NCBI RefSeq assembly: GCF_900142015.1
Contig: NZ_FQZN01000006.1
Coordinates: 124,001 to 188,000 of the forward strand
DNA: 64,000 nt
Direction: 5' to 3'
From: Bacteroides stercorirosoris
GTDB taxonomy: Bacteria > Bacteroidota > Bacteroidia > Bacteroidales > Bacteroidaceae
The notes under the pieces were generated by a model, which saw only the letters and a list, made by a program, of their open reading frames with translations, ran no database searches and was not told the DNA's origin. The position numbers and the translations under genes were made by a program. Shown here in pieces: positions 1 through 9,614 of this stretch. How positions within the stretch are numbered: position 1 is the stretch's first letter; the number at the start of each line of letters is the position of its first letter.

Positions 1-1040
1 TGAGCCAGCCTTCCTCCGAACAATACGTTTTTCTCTTTTTGTGCAAGTGCCTGATACTTTTTGAATATTTTAGTATTGTCTTCGTCGTTTACGGGATAAT
101 AGGGCTCTTTCCCTTTTTCAAAATCATCGGGATATTCATAGGTGATGATTGTGGAGGGTTGCTTGCCAAACTCAAAATGTTTGTGCTCAATGATACGGGT
201 GTAGGGTATTTCGCGTGCTGTATAATTGACAACTGCATTTCCTTGGAAATCTTCGATATCTTTTAGATGTTTATGCTCAAAACGCAGGCTACGATATTCT
301 AAGGGGCCACAGACGTAATTAAAATACTCATCTATGCAGCCAGTGTAAAGCACTTTTTCGGCTAAGGCATCTAATTCCTGACGATGTTCTATATAATCTA
401 CTCCTATACGGACGTCAATACCTTTCAATAAAGCATTGATGAGGCAATTGTAGCCTCCGATAGGAATGCCTTGGTATGGATCGTTGAAATAATTATTATC
501 GAAAACGAAACGGAAAGGAATGCGTTTGATGATAAATGCCGGAAGTTCTGTTGCGGCACGCCCCCATTGCTTTTCCGTATATCCCTTTATCAAGCGCTGA
601 TAGATATCTTTTCCACAAAGCTTAAGGGCTTGTTCTTCCAGATTTTGAGGATTGGTGATGTATTCGTATTCCTTGCATTGTTCTTTTATCTTGGCTTTGG
701 CTTCATCGGGAGTGCGCACTCCCCAAAGCTGATAGAATGTATTCATATTGAAGGGAAGGTTATATAACTTTCCTTCATAATTGGCTATCGGTGAATTGGT
801 GTAACGATTAAACTCGACAAGTTGGTTTACATATTGCCATACCTCTTTGTTGTCCGTATGGAATATGTGCGCGCCATATTTATGTACATGTATACCGGCT
901 ATTTCTTCGCAGTAGATATTTCCACCCGTGTGCGTGCGTTTTTCTACGACCAGACAACGCTTTCCGGCTTTTTGCGCTTCATGGGCAAATACTGCTCCGA
1001 ACAAGCCGCTGCCGACAATCAGATAATCATACTGTTTCAT
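1..1040 (-). CDS. glf: UDP-galactopyranose mutase (partial)
   Basis: Flavoenzyme that interconverts UDP-galactopyranose and UDP-galactofuranose in the cytoplasm and so supplies Galf for surface polysaccharide. The protein starts at an ATG on the minus strand (1038-1040) with MKQYDYLIVGSGLFG, an FAD-binding Rossmann GxGxxG. It continues with the family signature around GGNIY and HKYGAHIFHT (residues about 40-62), YNLPFN and GYTEKQWG. About 346 residues are present and the C-terminus runs off the left edge, whereas family members are usually 365-390 residues. A good -7 box lies 30 nt upstream. It stands divergently from the glycosyltransferase cluster and fits it functionally. Identification is firm. 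Confidence 0.95.
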   Translation of the reverse strand, partial: MKQYDYLIVGSGLFGAVFAHEAQKAGKRCLVVEKRTHTGGNIYCEEIAGIHVHKYGAHIFHTDNKEVWQYVNQLVEFNRYTNSPIANYEGKLYNLPFNMNTFYQLWGVRTPDEAKAKIKEQCKEYEYITNPQNLEEQALKLCGKDIYQRLIKGYTEKQWGRAATELPAFIIKRIPFRFVFDNNYFNDPYQGIPIGGYNCLINALLKGIDVRIGVDYIEHRQELDALAEKVLYTGCIDEYFNYVCGPLEYRSLRFEHKHLKDIEDFQGNAVVNYTAREIPYTRIIEHKHFEFGKQPSTIITYEYPDDFEKGKEPYYPVNDEDNTKIFKKYQALAQKEKNVLFGGRLA

Positions 1041-1070
1041 TCTTTTCGGTATTATGTTTATTGTATCTCG

Positions 1071-1078
1071 CAAAGATA
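1071..1078 (-). promoter_or_regulatory. Bacteroides -7 box for glf
   Basis: On the minus strand this reads TATCTTTG, a perfect match to the Bacteroides TAnnTTTG element, 30 nt before the glf ATG. Confidence 0.6.
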
Positions 1079-1213
1079 ACTTAAAAAGCTACAAATCCCA
1101 AAAGATCGGATTGCGCTCATGAAAAAAAGATAATTTCTCCTCTTTATAGATAAATTTCCGCCTCTTGATATAAAATATTTCTCTAAAAATGAACATGGTA
1201 TCGAAATATAGTG

Positions 1214-1221
1214 TATTTTTG
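1214..1221 (+). promoter_or_regulatory. Bacteroides -7 box for the GT14-type gene
   Basis: TATTTTTG matches TAnnTTTG and lies 37 nt before the ATG at 1259, in the divergent intergenic region shared with glf. Confidence 0.5.
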
Positions 1222-1258
1222 TAATAATATAGCCTAGACATATTTTAGAAATTTTCTA

Positions 1259-2143
1259 ATGAAGCATGCTTATTTAATAATTGCACACAATGAGTACCCA
1301 GTATTGAAGAGCCTTTTAACGATGCTCGACGATGAACGGAATGATATCTATCTGTACATAGATCGTCGTTCCAGAGCATTACGTAAAAAAATGCGGGACT
1401 ATCAAATGTTAAAGGCACAGTTTCATCTTGTATCTGCTCCTATCAAACTTTATTGGGGGGACATCAGTCTTGTTGAGGCGGAATTCATATTGATGGAGGC
1501 CGCTGTGGAGCATGGCGCCTATTCCTACTACCATTTACTGTCCGGTGCTGATCTTCCTATTAAGAGTCAGGACTACATTCACGACTTCTTCCGGCAAAAC
1601 GCTGGGAAAGAATTTGTGGGCTACTGGCAAAGTTCGGAACATCAGAAAGATTTGGACCGGAAAATATCCCGCTATTATCTGTTCACCAAGAGTTTACGCC
1701 CTAGTGACAAATGGCATGCTCTTACCGTACCCTTTTATAACTTTGCATTGATTCTGCAAAAATTGATTCACTTCCGCAGGAAGCGGGAAATGGGATTCCA
1801 GAAAGGTTCGCAATGGTTTAGCATTACTCATGACTTCTGCCAGTATTTGGTCAAGGAAAAGGCTTTCGTTTTGAAGCGCTTTAAGTACACTTTGTGCCCT
1901 GATGAAATATTTGTGCAAACCATTTTATGGAATTCTCCTTATAAAGGCAACATTTATCACGTTGACGATGACAATGAAGGGAATATGCGCCTAATTGACT
2001 GGAAACGAGGCGCTCCTTATGTCTGGCGCAGACAAGATTATGAAGAGCTCATTCATTCGAATCAGCTCTTTGCCCGTAAATTCAGTTCCGATCAAATGGA
2101 GATAGTGAATCTGATAATGGAGAAATTTATGAATGACAAGTGA
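1259..2143 (+). CDS. Core-2/I-branching-type glycosyltransferase (GT14-like)
   Basis: Predicted beta-N-acetylglucosaminyl- or xylosyl-transferase of the core-2/I-branching family (Pfam Branch type), 294 aa. It lacks a signal peptide and probably acts in the cytoplasm on a lipid-linked saccharide. Recognisable parts are the N-terminal MKHAYLIIAHNE, the YLYIDRR stretch near residue 34, and YYHLLSGADLPIKSQDYIH around residues 89-107. A DEIF motif occurs near residue 219. It has its own -7 box and is followed 73 nt later by a GT2 gene with another promoter. The acceptor and donor cannot be read from sequence. Glf next to it suggests a Galf-containing capsule or O-antigen-like glycan. Confidence 0.85.
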   Translation: MKHAYLIIAHNEYPVLKSLLTMLDDERNDIYLYIDRRSRALRKKMRDYQMLKAQFHLVSAPIKLYWGDISLVEAEFILMEAAVEHGAYSYYHLLSGADLPIKSQDYIHDFFRQNAGKEFVGYWQSSEHQKDLDRKISRYYLFTKSLRPSDKWHALTVPFYNFALILQKLIHFRRKREMGFQKGSQWFSITHDFCQYLVKEKAFVLKRFKYTLCPDEIFVQTILWNSPYKGNIYHVDDDNEGNMRLIDWKRGAPYVWRRQDYEELIHSNQLFARKFSSDQMEIVNLIMEKFMNDK

Positions 2144-2184
2144 TATAAAGTCCTCTTTGTGCAATGATTCATTACTATATTTTA

Positions 2185-2192
2185 TATCTTTG
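2185..2192 (+). promoter_or_regulatory. Bacteroides -7 box for the GT2/WbsX/GT operon
   Basis: TATCTTTG lies 24 nt upstream of the ATG at 2217 and heads the run of five plus-strand glycosyltransferase genes to 7337. Confidence 0.6.
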
Positions 2193-2216
2193 CCTTAGAA
2201 TGTAATCAAAATTCAT

Positions 2217-3227
2217 ATGAATAATTCTCCTTTAATTAGTATTATTACTCCTGTCTATAATGTTGAACGGTATCTGGTTCAATGTATCGAATCCATTATT
2301 GCCCAAACATTTCAAGAATGGGAGTTGTTGCTTATTGATGATGGCTCTACAGATAAATCAGGAGCTATTTGCGATGAGTATGCGTTGAAAGATGAGAGGA
2401 TTCGTGTATTACATAAGGAAAACTCCGGACAAGCTGATAGCCGTAATGTGGCATTGCAACATGCAAAGGCTGACCTGATTGGTTTTGTGGACAGTGATGA
2501 TTGGATAGAAGCTGATATGTATGATATATTGTATCATACACTTGTGAATAATCAAGCGGATATTTCGATTTGCGGATATTATTGGGATTATAAGGACCGT
2601 ATGGAGGCATCATGTTCTGGTGGTGGTATTACGGTTTATAATTGCAATGAAGCATTGAATCTTATATTGGAAGATAAGGAAATTAAGAGTTTTCTTTGGG
2701 ATAAGTTGTTTTGCCGGAAAGTGATAACAGACTTGTTGCCAAAATCTTTTTATTATGAGGATTATGCAACTCTGTTTAAGTGGTTCATTAAAGCAGAAAA
2801 GATTGTATGCTGTTGGAAACCTGAATATCACTATCGCCAGCGTAAGGGAAGTACTGATCATGACAGGGATCCATTAAAGAAGTATCATTTTTTTGTTGCC
2901 GAGCAGGAAAGGTATCATTATTTGCGTGAACACAGATTATTGCCGGAAAGGTTAGAGGAATTTGCAGCTAAGGTTGTGATGATAGGAGTTCAAGAAACGA
3001 AGGGTATAGCTCGATATGCGAAAGATCGAACGAAAGCCTTTTATTATATTCAGAAAATCAGGTTGGAACTTCGACAATATTTGCCGGTAGATTATAGATA
3101 TCTTGGCATAAAGAGGTATGTCCGGTTATGGAAATTACAACATTTCCTTTCATGGTATGTTTGGTCGATGCGATTCAGTGAATTGTTTAAATTTGGAAAC
3201 AGAAGTAAGGGAAACTATTATGAGTAA
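2217..3227 (+). CDS. Family 2 glycosyltransferase
   Basis: 336-aa GT-A fold glycosyltransferase. The N-terminal catalytic domain is clear: SIITPVYNVERYL at residues 8-20, the LLIDDGSTD nucleotide-binding loop at about 38-46, and GFVDSDDW containing the DxD-like metal site at about 92-99. The C-terminal 130 residues are basic and aromatic, as in capsule GT2 enzymes. It is translationally coupled to the next gene: the WbsX-type ATG at 3220 lies inside its last codons. The sugar specificity is unknown. Confidence 0.9.
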   Translation: MNNSPLISIITPVYNVERYLVQCIESIIAQTFQEWELLLIDDGSTDKSGAICDEYALKDERIRVLHKENSGQADSRNVALQHAKADLIGFVDSDDWIEADMYDILYHTLVNNQADISICGYYWDYKDRMEASCSGGGITVYNCNEALNLILEDKEIKSFLWDKLFCRKVITDLLPKSFYYEDYATLFKWFIKAEKIVCCWKPEYHYRQRKGSTDHDRDPLKKYHFFVAEQERYHYLREHRLLPERLEEFAAKVVMIGVQETKGIARYAKDRTKAFYYIQKIRLELRQYLPVDYRYLGIKRYVRLWKLQHFLSWYVWSMRFSELFKFGNRSKGNYYE

Positions 3228-4323
3228 TGATATTAATTCGGCAAGAGTGATTGCCTTTTATTTACCTCAATTTCATCCAGTACCAGAAAATGACGAGTGG
3301 TGGGGAAAGGGGTTTACGGAATGGACAAATGTTGGAAAAGCACGTTCTTTATTTCCTGGGCATTATCAGCCTAAGGTGCCGGCAGATTTAGGTTATTATG
3401 ATTTACGGGTTTCTGAAACTCGTAAGGCACAAGCTGATATGGCACGGGAGTATGGAATAGAAGGCTTTTGCTATTGGCACTATTGGTTTGGCAATGGAAA
3501 ACGTTTGTTGGAGCGTCCATTCAATGAAGTGTTGGCTTCAGGTGAACCGGATTTTCCTTTTTGTTTGGCATGGGCTAATGAGTCGTGGAGAGGTTATTAC
3601 CATGGAATAAAGGCTAAGGAAACGTTAATAGATCAATTATATCCAGGTGAGGAAGATTATATTGCACATTTTAATGCGGTGCTTCCGGCATTTAAAGATA
3701 AACGTTATATAACGGTGGATGGTAAGCCTTTATTTATGATTTATCATCCTTTTGATAATCAAATGGAAATCAATACCTTTATAAAGTTGTGGCGTGAACT
3801 GGCTGTGCAGAATGGATTAGAAGGAATCTTCTTTGTGGGGCAGACTTATCATTTGGATGACGAAAAGGCTGATTTGGAGGATATGGATTTTGATGCTATC
3901 AATGTGGTACGTTTGTTTGATTATGAGCGGAAGCAGCGAAGCCTTTACAGACGTGCCCGTCGTTGGCATAATTGGTTGGGACTTCCGTGGATTGTTAGTT
4001 ATGAAAAGGTTAGTCGCTTTTTTGTCGCTGATGAAGAGAGTGATGAGAAGATTATTCCCACAATTATTCCTAACTGGGATCATTCCCCCCGTTCGGGGAA
4101 GCAAGGTTTGGTATTGCATCGTTCGGAACCTGAATATTTTGGGCGTCACATGAAGGACGTAATGGCATGCCTTGGGAAAAAAACATTGGAACATCGCCTC
4201 GCTTTTGTGAAATCATGGAATGAGTGGGCGGAAGGAAATTATCTGGAACCGGATTTGCGGTATGGAAGAAGTTATTTGGAGGTCATAAAAGAATGTGTTG
4301 TAAAAGAGTGTCGGGATGTATGA
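3220..4323 (+). CDS. WbsX-type glycosyltransferase (GH99-like fold)
   Basis: 367 aa, matching the glycosyltransferase WbsX family (PF14307), often found in O-antigen and capsule loci. The opening ARVIAFYLPQFHP, then NDEWWGKGFTEWTNV, WANESW (near residue 112) and a late KSWNEWAEGNYLEPD are the family hallmarks. I start it at ATG 3220, where homology begins and a purine-rich AGTAAGGGA precedes it. A longer reading from 3118 would add 34 residues lying wholly inside the upstream gene. It overlaps the upstream gene by 8 nt and the downstream one by up to 8 nt. The family is related to GH99 glycosidases, so the exact reaction is uncertain. Confidence 0.88.
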   Translation: MSNDINSARVIAFYLPQFHPVPENDEWWGKGFTEWTNVGKARSLFPGHYQPKVPADLGYYDLRVSETRKAQADMAREYGIEGFCYWHYWFGNGKRLLERPFNEVLASGEPDFPFCLAWANESWRGYYHGIKAKETLIDQLYPGEEDYIAHFNAVLPAFKDKRYITVDGKPLFMIYHPFDNQMEINTFIKLWRELAVQNGLEGIFFVGQTYHLDDEKADLEDMDFDAINVVRLFDYERKQRSLYRRARRWHNWLGLPWIVSYEKVSRFFVADEESDEKIIPTIIPNWDHSPRSGKQGLVLHRSEPEYFGRHMKDVMACLGKKTLEHRLAFVKSWNEWAEGNYLEPDLRYGRSYLEVIKECVVKECRDV

Positions 4324-5317
4324 TATGAAAACTCCTTTAGTTAGTGTGATTGTTCCCAATTACAATTATGCGGAATATCTGCCCTTACGTATTGATTCGA
4401 TTTTAAGTCAAAGTTTTCATGATTTTGAATTAATATTATTAGATGATGCTTCTTCTGATAATAGTGTAGAGGTATTAAAGCAGTATCAAGAGATAGATAG
4501 ACGGGTTAGTCATGTTATAGTGAATGAACATAACTCAGGTAGTCCTTTTAAGCAGTGGCAAAAAGGAATAGAACTTGCTAAAGGAAAATATATTTGGATT
4601 GCCGAGAGTGATGATTATGCTGATGCTTCTTTTTTGGACAAGACTGTTACTTTGTTGGAAGAATATCCTATGGCGGTGTATTGCTTTACAGGATCTTATA
4701 TTGTGGATGAAATAGGCAATATTCTTGATAAAGATATGGATCATTGGACTAAAAAGCAACGGAATAATCCTAAAAAATACAAACTGTTCTCGGGTGTGGA
4801 TTATGTTGCAGGAAATCTGTATTGGACTAATTATGTCTATAATGCAAGCGGTGTTCTTTTTCGGAAAGCCTCTTTCTTGAAATTGGTTGATGATAGGTGG
4901 AGTTCAATGCGTTACTGCGGCGATTGGTGGTTTTGGACTTTTCTGGCGTTACAGGGGGATGTGATAGAATTATATGAACGTTTGAATTATTTTAGGAAGC
5001 ATTTGAATAGCGTTACGGTAGATTCTAAACAAAGTGATGAAGCGTATGCTGCATGTATGAAAGAATGTATGAATTTCACATGGGCTGTTGAAGACTGCTT
5101 ATCGTTTAGTATGTATAAGCGTTTGCTTTGTTATGGTAATTATTACAAAATGTTTAGGCGGCAGGATATCGGAGATGGGATTAGAAAGGAATTATTGGAA
5201 AAACTGAATAATCGGTGCTGTATATTAAAAGTTGCCTATTATTTAGAGCGCGTTAATAAAGCTTTGTCCGGCATATTTCCACTCTTGAATAGGATAAAAG
5301 CGGAAAGGTGTTGTTAA
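4316..5317 (+). CDS. Family 2 glycosyltransferase
   Basis: 333-aa GT2 enzyme with the standard GT-A core: LVSVIVPNYNYAEYL at residues 8-22, LILLDDASSDNS at about 40-51, and WIAESDDYA as the DxD equivalent at about 93-101. CGDWWFW near residue 202 resembles the acceptor-side motif of capsule GT2s. The start is either ATG 4316, overlapping the WbsX-type stop by 8 nt, or ATG 4325 two bases after it. I kept the former, but the latter (MKTPLVSV) is equally plausible. Part of the plus-strand polysaccharide operon. Confidence 0.9.
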   Translation: MYDMKTPLVSVIVPNYNYAEYLPLRIDSILSQSFHDFELILLDDASSDNSVEVLKQYQEIDRRVSHVIVNEHNSGSPFKQWQKGIELAKGKYIWIAESDDYADASFLDKTVTLLEEYPMAVYCFTGSYIVDEIGNILDKDMDHWTKKQRNNPKKYKLFSGVDYVAGNLYWTNYVYNASGVLFRKASFLKLVDDRWSSMRYCGDWWFWTFLALQGDVIELYERLNYFRKHLNSVTVDSKQSDEAYAACMKECMNFTWAVEDCLSFSMYKRLLCYGNYYKMFRRQDIGDGIRKELLEKLNNRCCILKVAYYLERVNKALSGIFPLLNRIKAERCC

Positions 5318-5355
5318 AATTGAAAGAAAAAATTAAATCATAAACTTGCTGCACT

Positions 5356-6495
5356 ATGAAATTGGTATTTCTTTCACATGAAAGTAATTGTACGGGAGGA
5401 GCTCAAAAATGTTTGTTAGACTTATTGAAGGGTATCAAATATAATCATCCGGAGTGGCAAATTTATATGGTGTTTCCCGGTCAAGGTGATTTGATTGATG
5501 CTTGTTCCGATTATATCAATGGTTATAAGATACTCCGGATGAGATGGTGGCTGATTGGGGAAAGTGAGCGTATAACCATGTGTGACAAACTTGTATATAT
5601 TCGTAGATTATTTAAATACTCAATAAAGTTAGTTCGCTATTTGAAACAGATAAAACCAGATTATGGAATAACAAATACAATTGTGCTCCCTCATCTGGCG
5701 GTTGCCTGTAAGCTGCTGAAAATTAGGCATTGTTGGTTCATTCATGAGATACCTAGTGCAACATGGGCCAATAATCGTTTTATATTTAAATCTCAGTCTA
5801 TTTTTAAATTGATCAATAAGTTATCTGCAAAAGTTTTGGTTACTTCTGAATATGCGAAACTCTATTATCAGAATGCAATGACGAGTGATAAGGTTCATTC
5901 AATAACTCAGGCTGTTGAGTTACAACCTGTTTCTGGGATAAATAAGAATCGAAATTTGCATGACTGGTATACATTGTTGCTGATGGGGGCCTTTGATTCA
6001 AATAAGGGACAAATGGAGTTATTACAGGCGGTAAGGAATATTGTAGATAAAGGTAAAGATATTTATTGTTATTTGGTTGGCCCTGATTATGGATTCATGT
6101 CTATATGTGAAGATTATGTAAAGAATAATAAGTTAACCGGTCATGTAAAAATAGTGCCTTTTGTTAAGCTGGTATATCCATATTACTATTTGGCAGATGT
6201 ACTGATGGTTTGTTCAACTCTTGAAACCTTCGGTAGGGTTGCTGTTGAGGGGCAAAAATGTGGATTGCCGGTGATTCTTTCTGATGTAGGCGCTAATCCT
6301 GAACGTATTGAAAATGGGGTGAATGGTCTGTTATATCAAAAAGGCAATATTGAAGACTTGGTAGAAAAGATAGAAAGACTTAGGGATGCAACTGTTAGAA
6401 AAAGATTCTCAGCGAATATAGATTTTACTATGTTAGAAAATAAATATAGTATTGATAATTTTACCTCAACTTTTAGCAAGTTGTTGGAACTCTAA
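5356..6495 (+). CDS. Family 4 glycosyltransferase
   Basis: 379-aa retaining GT-B glycosyltransferase. The N-terminal domain shows SHESNCTGGAQK, the glycine-rich loop. The C-terminal domain shows LLLMGAFDSNKGQ at about residue 208 and the EX7E motif ETFGRVAVE at about residue 291, followed by GLPVILSDVGANPE. The gene follows the GT2 gene by 38 nt in the same operon and has low GC like its neighbours. The donor sugar is not predictable from sequence. Confidence 0.9.
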   Translation: MKLVFLSHESNCTGGAQKCLLDLLKGIKYNHPEWQIYMVFPGQGDLIDACSDYINGYKILRMRWWLIGESERITMCDKLVYIRRLFKYSIKLVRYLKQIKPDYGITNTIVLPHLAVACKLLKIRHCWFIHEIPSATWANNRFIFKSQSIFKLINKLSAKVLVTSEYAKLYYQNAMTSDKVHSITQAVELQPVSGINKNRNLHDWYTLLLMGAFDSNKGQMELLQAVRNIVDKGKDIYCYLVGPDYGFMSICEDYVKNNKLTGHVKIVPFVKLVYPYYYLADVLMVCSTLETFGRVAVEGQKCGLPVILSDVGANPERIENGVNGLLYQKGNIEDLVEKIERLRDATVRKRFSANIDFTMLENKYSIDNFTSTFSKLLEL

Positions 6496-6524
6496 TTACT
6501 AAAAACAACTTTAAATGTCATAAA

Positions 6525-7337
6525 ATGAAACTGTCTATTATTACGATTAATTATAATAATGCCATCGGTTTGAAGAAGACCATTGAAAGTATTGTTGAGC
6601 AAACCTATCATGAATTTGAATATATTGTGATAGATGGAGGTAGCAATGATGATAGTAAAAAAGTTATTCTTGAAAATCAAAATAATATTTCTGACTGGTG
6701 TTCTGAAAAAGATGCAGGAATTTATAATGCCATGAATAAGGGAATATTGAAAGCGACGGGAGAGTACTTGCTGTTTTTGAATTCAGGTGATTATTTGCAT
6801 GATACTACTGTGCTGGAAGAAATAGTCACAACTTTATCAGGTGAAGATATTATTTACGGAGATTTACTTTATATTGAAAATGGCGTAAAGAAAGATACTT
6901 GCGTTTATCCTTCTGTTTTGGATTTAGATTATTTTCTGGAATACTCATTGGGGCATCCTGCTTCTTTCATTAAGAAAAGCTTGTTCCAAAACTCTCTTTA
7001 TTCTGAAACTTTAAAGATAGTTTCTGACTGGGAATTCTTTCTAAAGAAAATAGTATTGGAATCAGTTTCCTATAAACATATAGATAGGGTTATAGCTGAT
7101 TTTGATATGGGAGGTATTAGTTCCCAATCTATAGACTTATGTAATGAAGAACGGGAATGGGTGATGCATAAGTATTTTCCAGGTATGTTGTATGACACCT
7201 TACAGTCGGCGGCAAAGATGCGGAAGCAGCCTTTATACAAGCTCTTCTGTGAAATAAGTGCAACTCATCGTTTTCAATATAGAATAAAACCGATTATTAA
7301 TTTTTTATTTAGATTGAATCAGTGTTTTTCTAAATAG
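6525..7337 (+). CDS. Family 2 glycosyltransferase (WcaA/WbbD-like short type)
   Basis: 270-aa compact GT2. MKLSIITINYNNAIGL is the N-terminal strand, followed by FEYIVIDGGSNDDS at about residues 31-44 and EKDAGIYNAMNKGI near 63-76. The metal-site region reads FLNSGDYL at about 86-93 instead of a canonical DxD, as is common in this short subfamily. It is the last gene of the plus-strand block. Its stop overlaps by 8 nt the 3' end of the convergent minus-strand gene, so the two transcripts meet without a visible terminator. Confidence 0.9.
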   Translation: MKLSIITINYNNAIGLKKTIESIVEQTYHEFEYIVIDGGSNDDSKKVILENQNNISDWCSEKDAGIYNAMNKGILKATGEYLLFLNSGDYLHDTTVLEEIVTTLSGEDIIYGDLLYIENGVKKDTCVYPSVLDLDYFLEYSLGHPASFIKKSLFQNSLYSETLKIVSDWEFFLKKIVLESVSYKHIDRVIADFDMGGISSQSIDLCNEEREWVMHKYFPGMLYDTLQSAAKMRKQPLYKLFCEISATHRFQYRIKPIINFLFRLNQCFSK

Positions 7338-8442
7338 TTTTTCTGTTTATTACCTTTTGATATACTTCTTTTGTTTGTTGGGCTGCTTTTTCCCAAGAGT
7401 ATAATTTGAGTTGTTCTTGTCCTTTATGGATAAGTTCTGCTCGCAGAGTGTAGTCGTATATAACATTAGCGACGGTGTCTGCCATCTCTGCTTCTGAATA
7501 TGGATTGAAATATGCAGCAGCATCTGATGCTATTTCAGGAAAACAGCTGGCGTTACTTATGATAGCTGGGCAATGACAGGCATATGCTTCTAGGATAGGA
7601 ATACCAAAACCTTCGTAGAGTGATGGAAAGACGAATGCTTTCGCCTGATTGTAGAGTGTATAAAGCATGGTATCAGAAGCTTGAATATTTATAATTCTTC
7701 CTTGGATGTTTAGTGTTTCAAACAATTTCTTTTCATCTTTAGAAAAGGGGCTGCCTGTACAAATTGCATATAATTCTTTATCTTTTAAGCTCAATAAAGA
7801 GAAGGCTTTGGCGAAGCGGTCAAAGTTCTTATAGGGATATCTGGTACCAACATATAGTATATAGTTTTTGGGAAGTGTCGCATCTGTCTTGTGGGCAGGT
7901 TCCTGCATATTTGTTCCATGATATATAACGTCAATCTTTTCCGGTGCAATGTGTAGCAGTTCTATTATGTCTTGCTTAGTGTTTTGGCTTATTGCAATGA
8001 TTCTATCAGCCCGTGTAATAACCTTTTTCTTTTGTTCGAAGATAGTTTCTCTTTGCTCCTTTGAAAAGAATTCGGGTAGCCTTTCATAGATCATGTCATG
8101 TACTGTGATGACATAGGGATTGTTTCCTATCCAATCCAGAAAATATGGTTCATAATAAGTTGCATGTAGCAAATATGACGAAGATGATTTGAGTAAATGC
8201 TCAGAAAATTGTTTGTTCTTTTGCAGTAGTTTATACTTGTATTTATTGAATATCCATTGAGGAATGGGGCGACGATACTTACAGAGCTTGGAATCTTTTA
8301 GGTAGATATTGTCTGAATACCGTACTGAAATATCGAAAGATATGTTCATTCTAGGAATTATTTCACAGAAATATCGTGATATGCCTCCGAACTTTTGCAT
8401 ATCAAATACTTGTGAGTCATATAGAATGTATGGTTGTTTCAT
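7330..8442 (-). CDS. Family 4 glycosyltransferase
   Basis: 370-aa GT-B enzyme. The N-terminus YDSQVFDMQKFGGISRYF carries the glycine loop used by mannosyltransferase-like GT4s. The C-terminal half has YVGTRYPYKNFDRFAKAF and the EX7E motif EGFGIPILE followed by PAIISNASCFPEIASDAA. This arrangement resembles WbdA/MtfA-type mannosyltransferases, but specificity is only an inference. Its ATG overlaps the stop of the upstream minus-strand gene by 4 nt (8439-8442), so the pair is translationally coupled. Confidence 0.9.
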   Translation of the reverse strand: MKQPYILYDSQVFDMQKFGGISRYFCEIIPRMNISFDISVRYSDNIYLKDSKLCKYRRPIPQWIFNKYKYKLLQKNKQFSEHLLKSSSSYLLHATYYEPYFLDWIGNNPYVITVHDMIYERLPEFFSKEQRETIFEQKKKVITRADRIIAISQNTKQDIIELLHIAPEKIDVIYHGTNMQEPAHKTDATLPKNYILYVGTRYPYKNFDRFAKAFSLLSLKDKELYAICTGSPFSKDEKKLFETLNIQGRIINIQASDTMLYTLYNQAKAFVFPSLYEGFGIPILEAYACHCPAIISNASCFPEIASDAAAYFNPYSEAEMADTVANVIYDYTLRAELIHKGQEQLKLYSWEKAAQQTKEVYQKVINRKTI

Positions 8443-9578
8443 ACTTTATGAGTGTTTATATTTTCAATGATACTTTTAAAACATGTTGACCATCTATCCC
8501 AGTTAAGTCTTTCTTTATATAAGATTACTGCTGTTTTATGCATTTGATCCAGCTTTTTTGTTGTGACACAGTCTTTTATTTGTTCTGCAAATTCATTAGC
8601 ATTGCATTTCAATGGCAAACGATAACCATTTATTTCATTAATTACATAGTTTCCTACTCCACCGGTATCATATGTAAAGATGGGTAGACCATAAGCGGAT
8701 GCTTCGGCAAATACGATACCAGCGCATTCCGCTTTGGTAGGCAATATAAATATGTCTGAGGAGGAAATGATTTGAATAAATTTTCGATATTCTTCTTCTT
8801 TGTTTTTGTTTAAGAAACCAATAAAATCAACATATGGAAGCTCCTTGTACTTTTGAGGGAAGTCCATTGGACCTGCTATATGAATTATATTTTTGATACC
8901 TTGGTCATTTAGGATTTTTGATGTCTCTATGGCTATGTCTCCTCCTTTTCGTTTCCAGTCTACTCCTAAAAATAAAAGGTGCAGAGTATCCTCTTTATCT
9001 TTGATCTTATGAATATATGGTCTGGTGATGTTTGCTCCAAATTCTATAATGGAGATTTTATTTTGGGGAATCCCGTAATCCTTTACGGCACTTTGTTTAG
9101 CCCAGTCGGATGCATGGATGATATGTGTGGCTTTGGTTAATGCCTTTTTTTCTATTTTGTTCCCTTCTGTAATGTTGAAAGAGAACAAGTTCGATAATTC
9201 GTCATAATAGTTGTAAATAGCCTTAAATGTGGCATCTGCCAAATATATAATGGGTTTATCTGTCTTTAGCTTATATATTGCAGTACAACCTGGAGAGAAC
9301 AAGATGTCAACTCTTTGAATACTTGTTTTGTCGATGTGGGTTAGATTGGCAGCCAGTATCGTATGTGCTATGGAGTAACGTTTACCAGAGTATTTTGATA
9401 AACTGTCAAGTAGTTTTTGGTAGTATTTTATCCATTTAGAAAATCTTGCTTTAATCCATATTACATTATATCCGGCTCCCTCAATACTTTTGTATAAATG
9501 ATGTATTGTACCACTCCATGCTGTTTTATCCATTGGGTCAGCATAAGATATAAAACCTATAGTTATTTGTTTTTCCAT
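8439..9578 (-). CDS. Family 4 glycosyltransferase
   Basis: 379-aa GT-B glycosyltransferase. The N-terminal half contains ITIGFISYADPMDKTAWSG, a stretch seen in GT4 enzymes of polysaccharide loci. The C-terminal domain contains HLLFLGVDWKRKGGD and the EX7E motif ECAGIVFAE, then GLPIFTYDTGGVGNYV. It is coupled by a 4-nt overlap to the GT4 gene downstream and is separated by 36 nt from the GT-D-like gene upstream. The three genes form the minus-strand half of the cluster. Confidence 0.9.
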   Translation of the reverse strand: MEKQITIGFISYADPMDKTAWSGTIHHLYKSIEGAGYNVIWIKARFSKWIKYYQKLLDSLSKYSGKRYSIAHTILAANLTHIDKTSIQRVDILFSPGCTAIYKLKTDKPIIYLADATFKAIYNYYDELSNLFSFNITEGNKIEKKALTKATHIIHASDWAKQSAVKDYGIPQNKISIIEFGANITRPYIHKIKDKEDTLHLLFLGVDWKRKGGDIAIETSKILNDQGIKNIIHIAGPMDFPQKYKELPYVDFIGFLNKNKEEEYRKFIQIISSSDIFILPTKAECAGIVFAEASAYGLPIFTYDTGGVGNYVINEINGYRLPLKCNANEFAEQIKDCVTTKKLDQMHKTAVILYKERLNWDRWSTCFKSIIENINTHKV

Positions 9579-9614
9579 TATTTAGTTAGTTCTGAGTTAC
9601 GAAAGAATATGTTT

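Noticed and set aside
3118..3219. N-terminal extension of the WbsX-type protein
   Set aside because: It overlaps the upstream GT2 gene by over 100 nt and lacks similarity to the family. ATG 3220 fits the family start and coupling.
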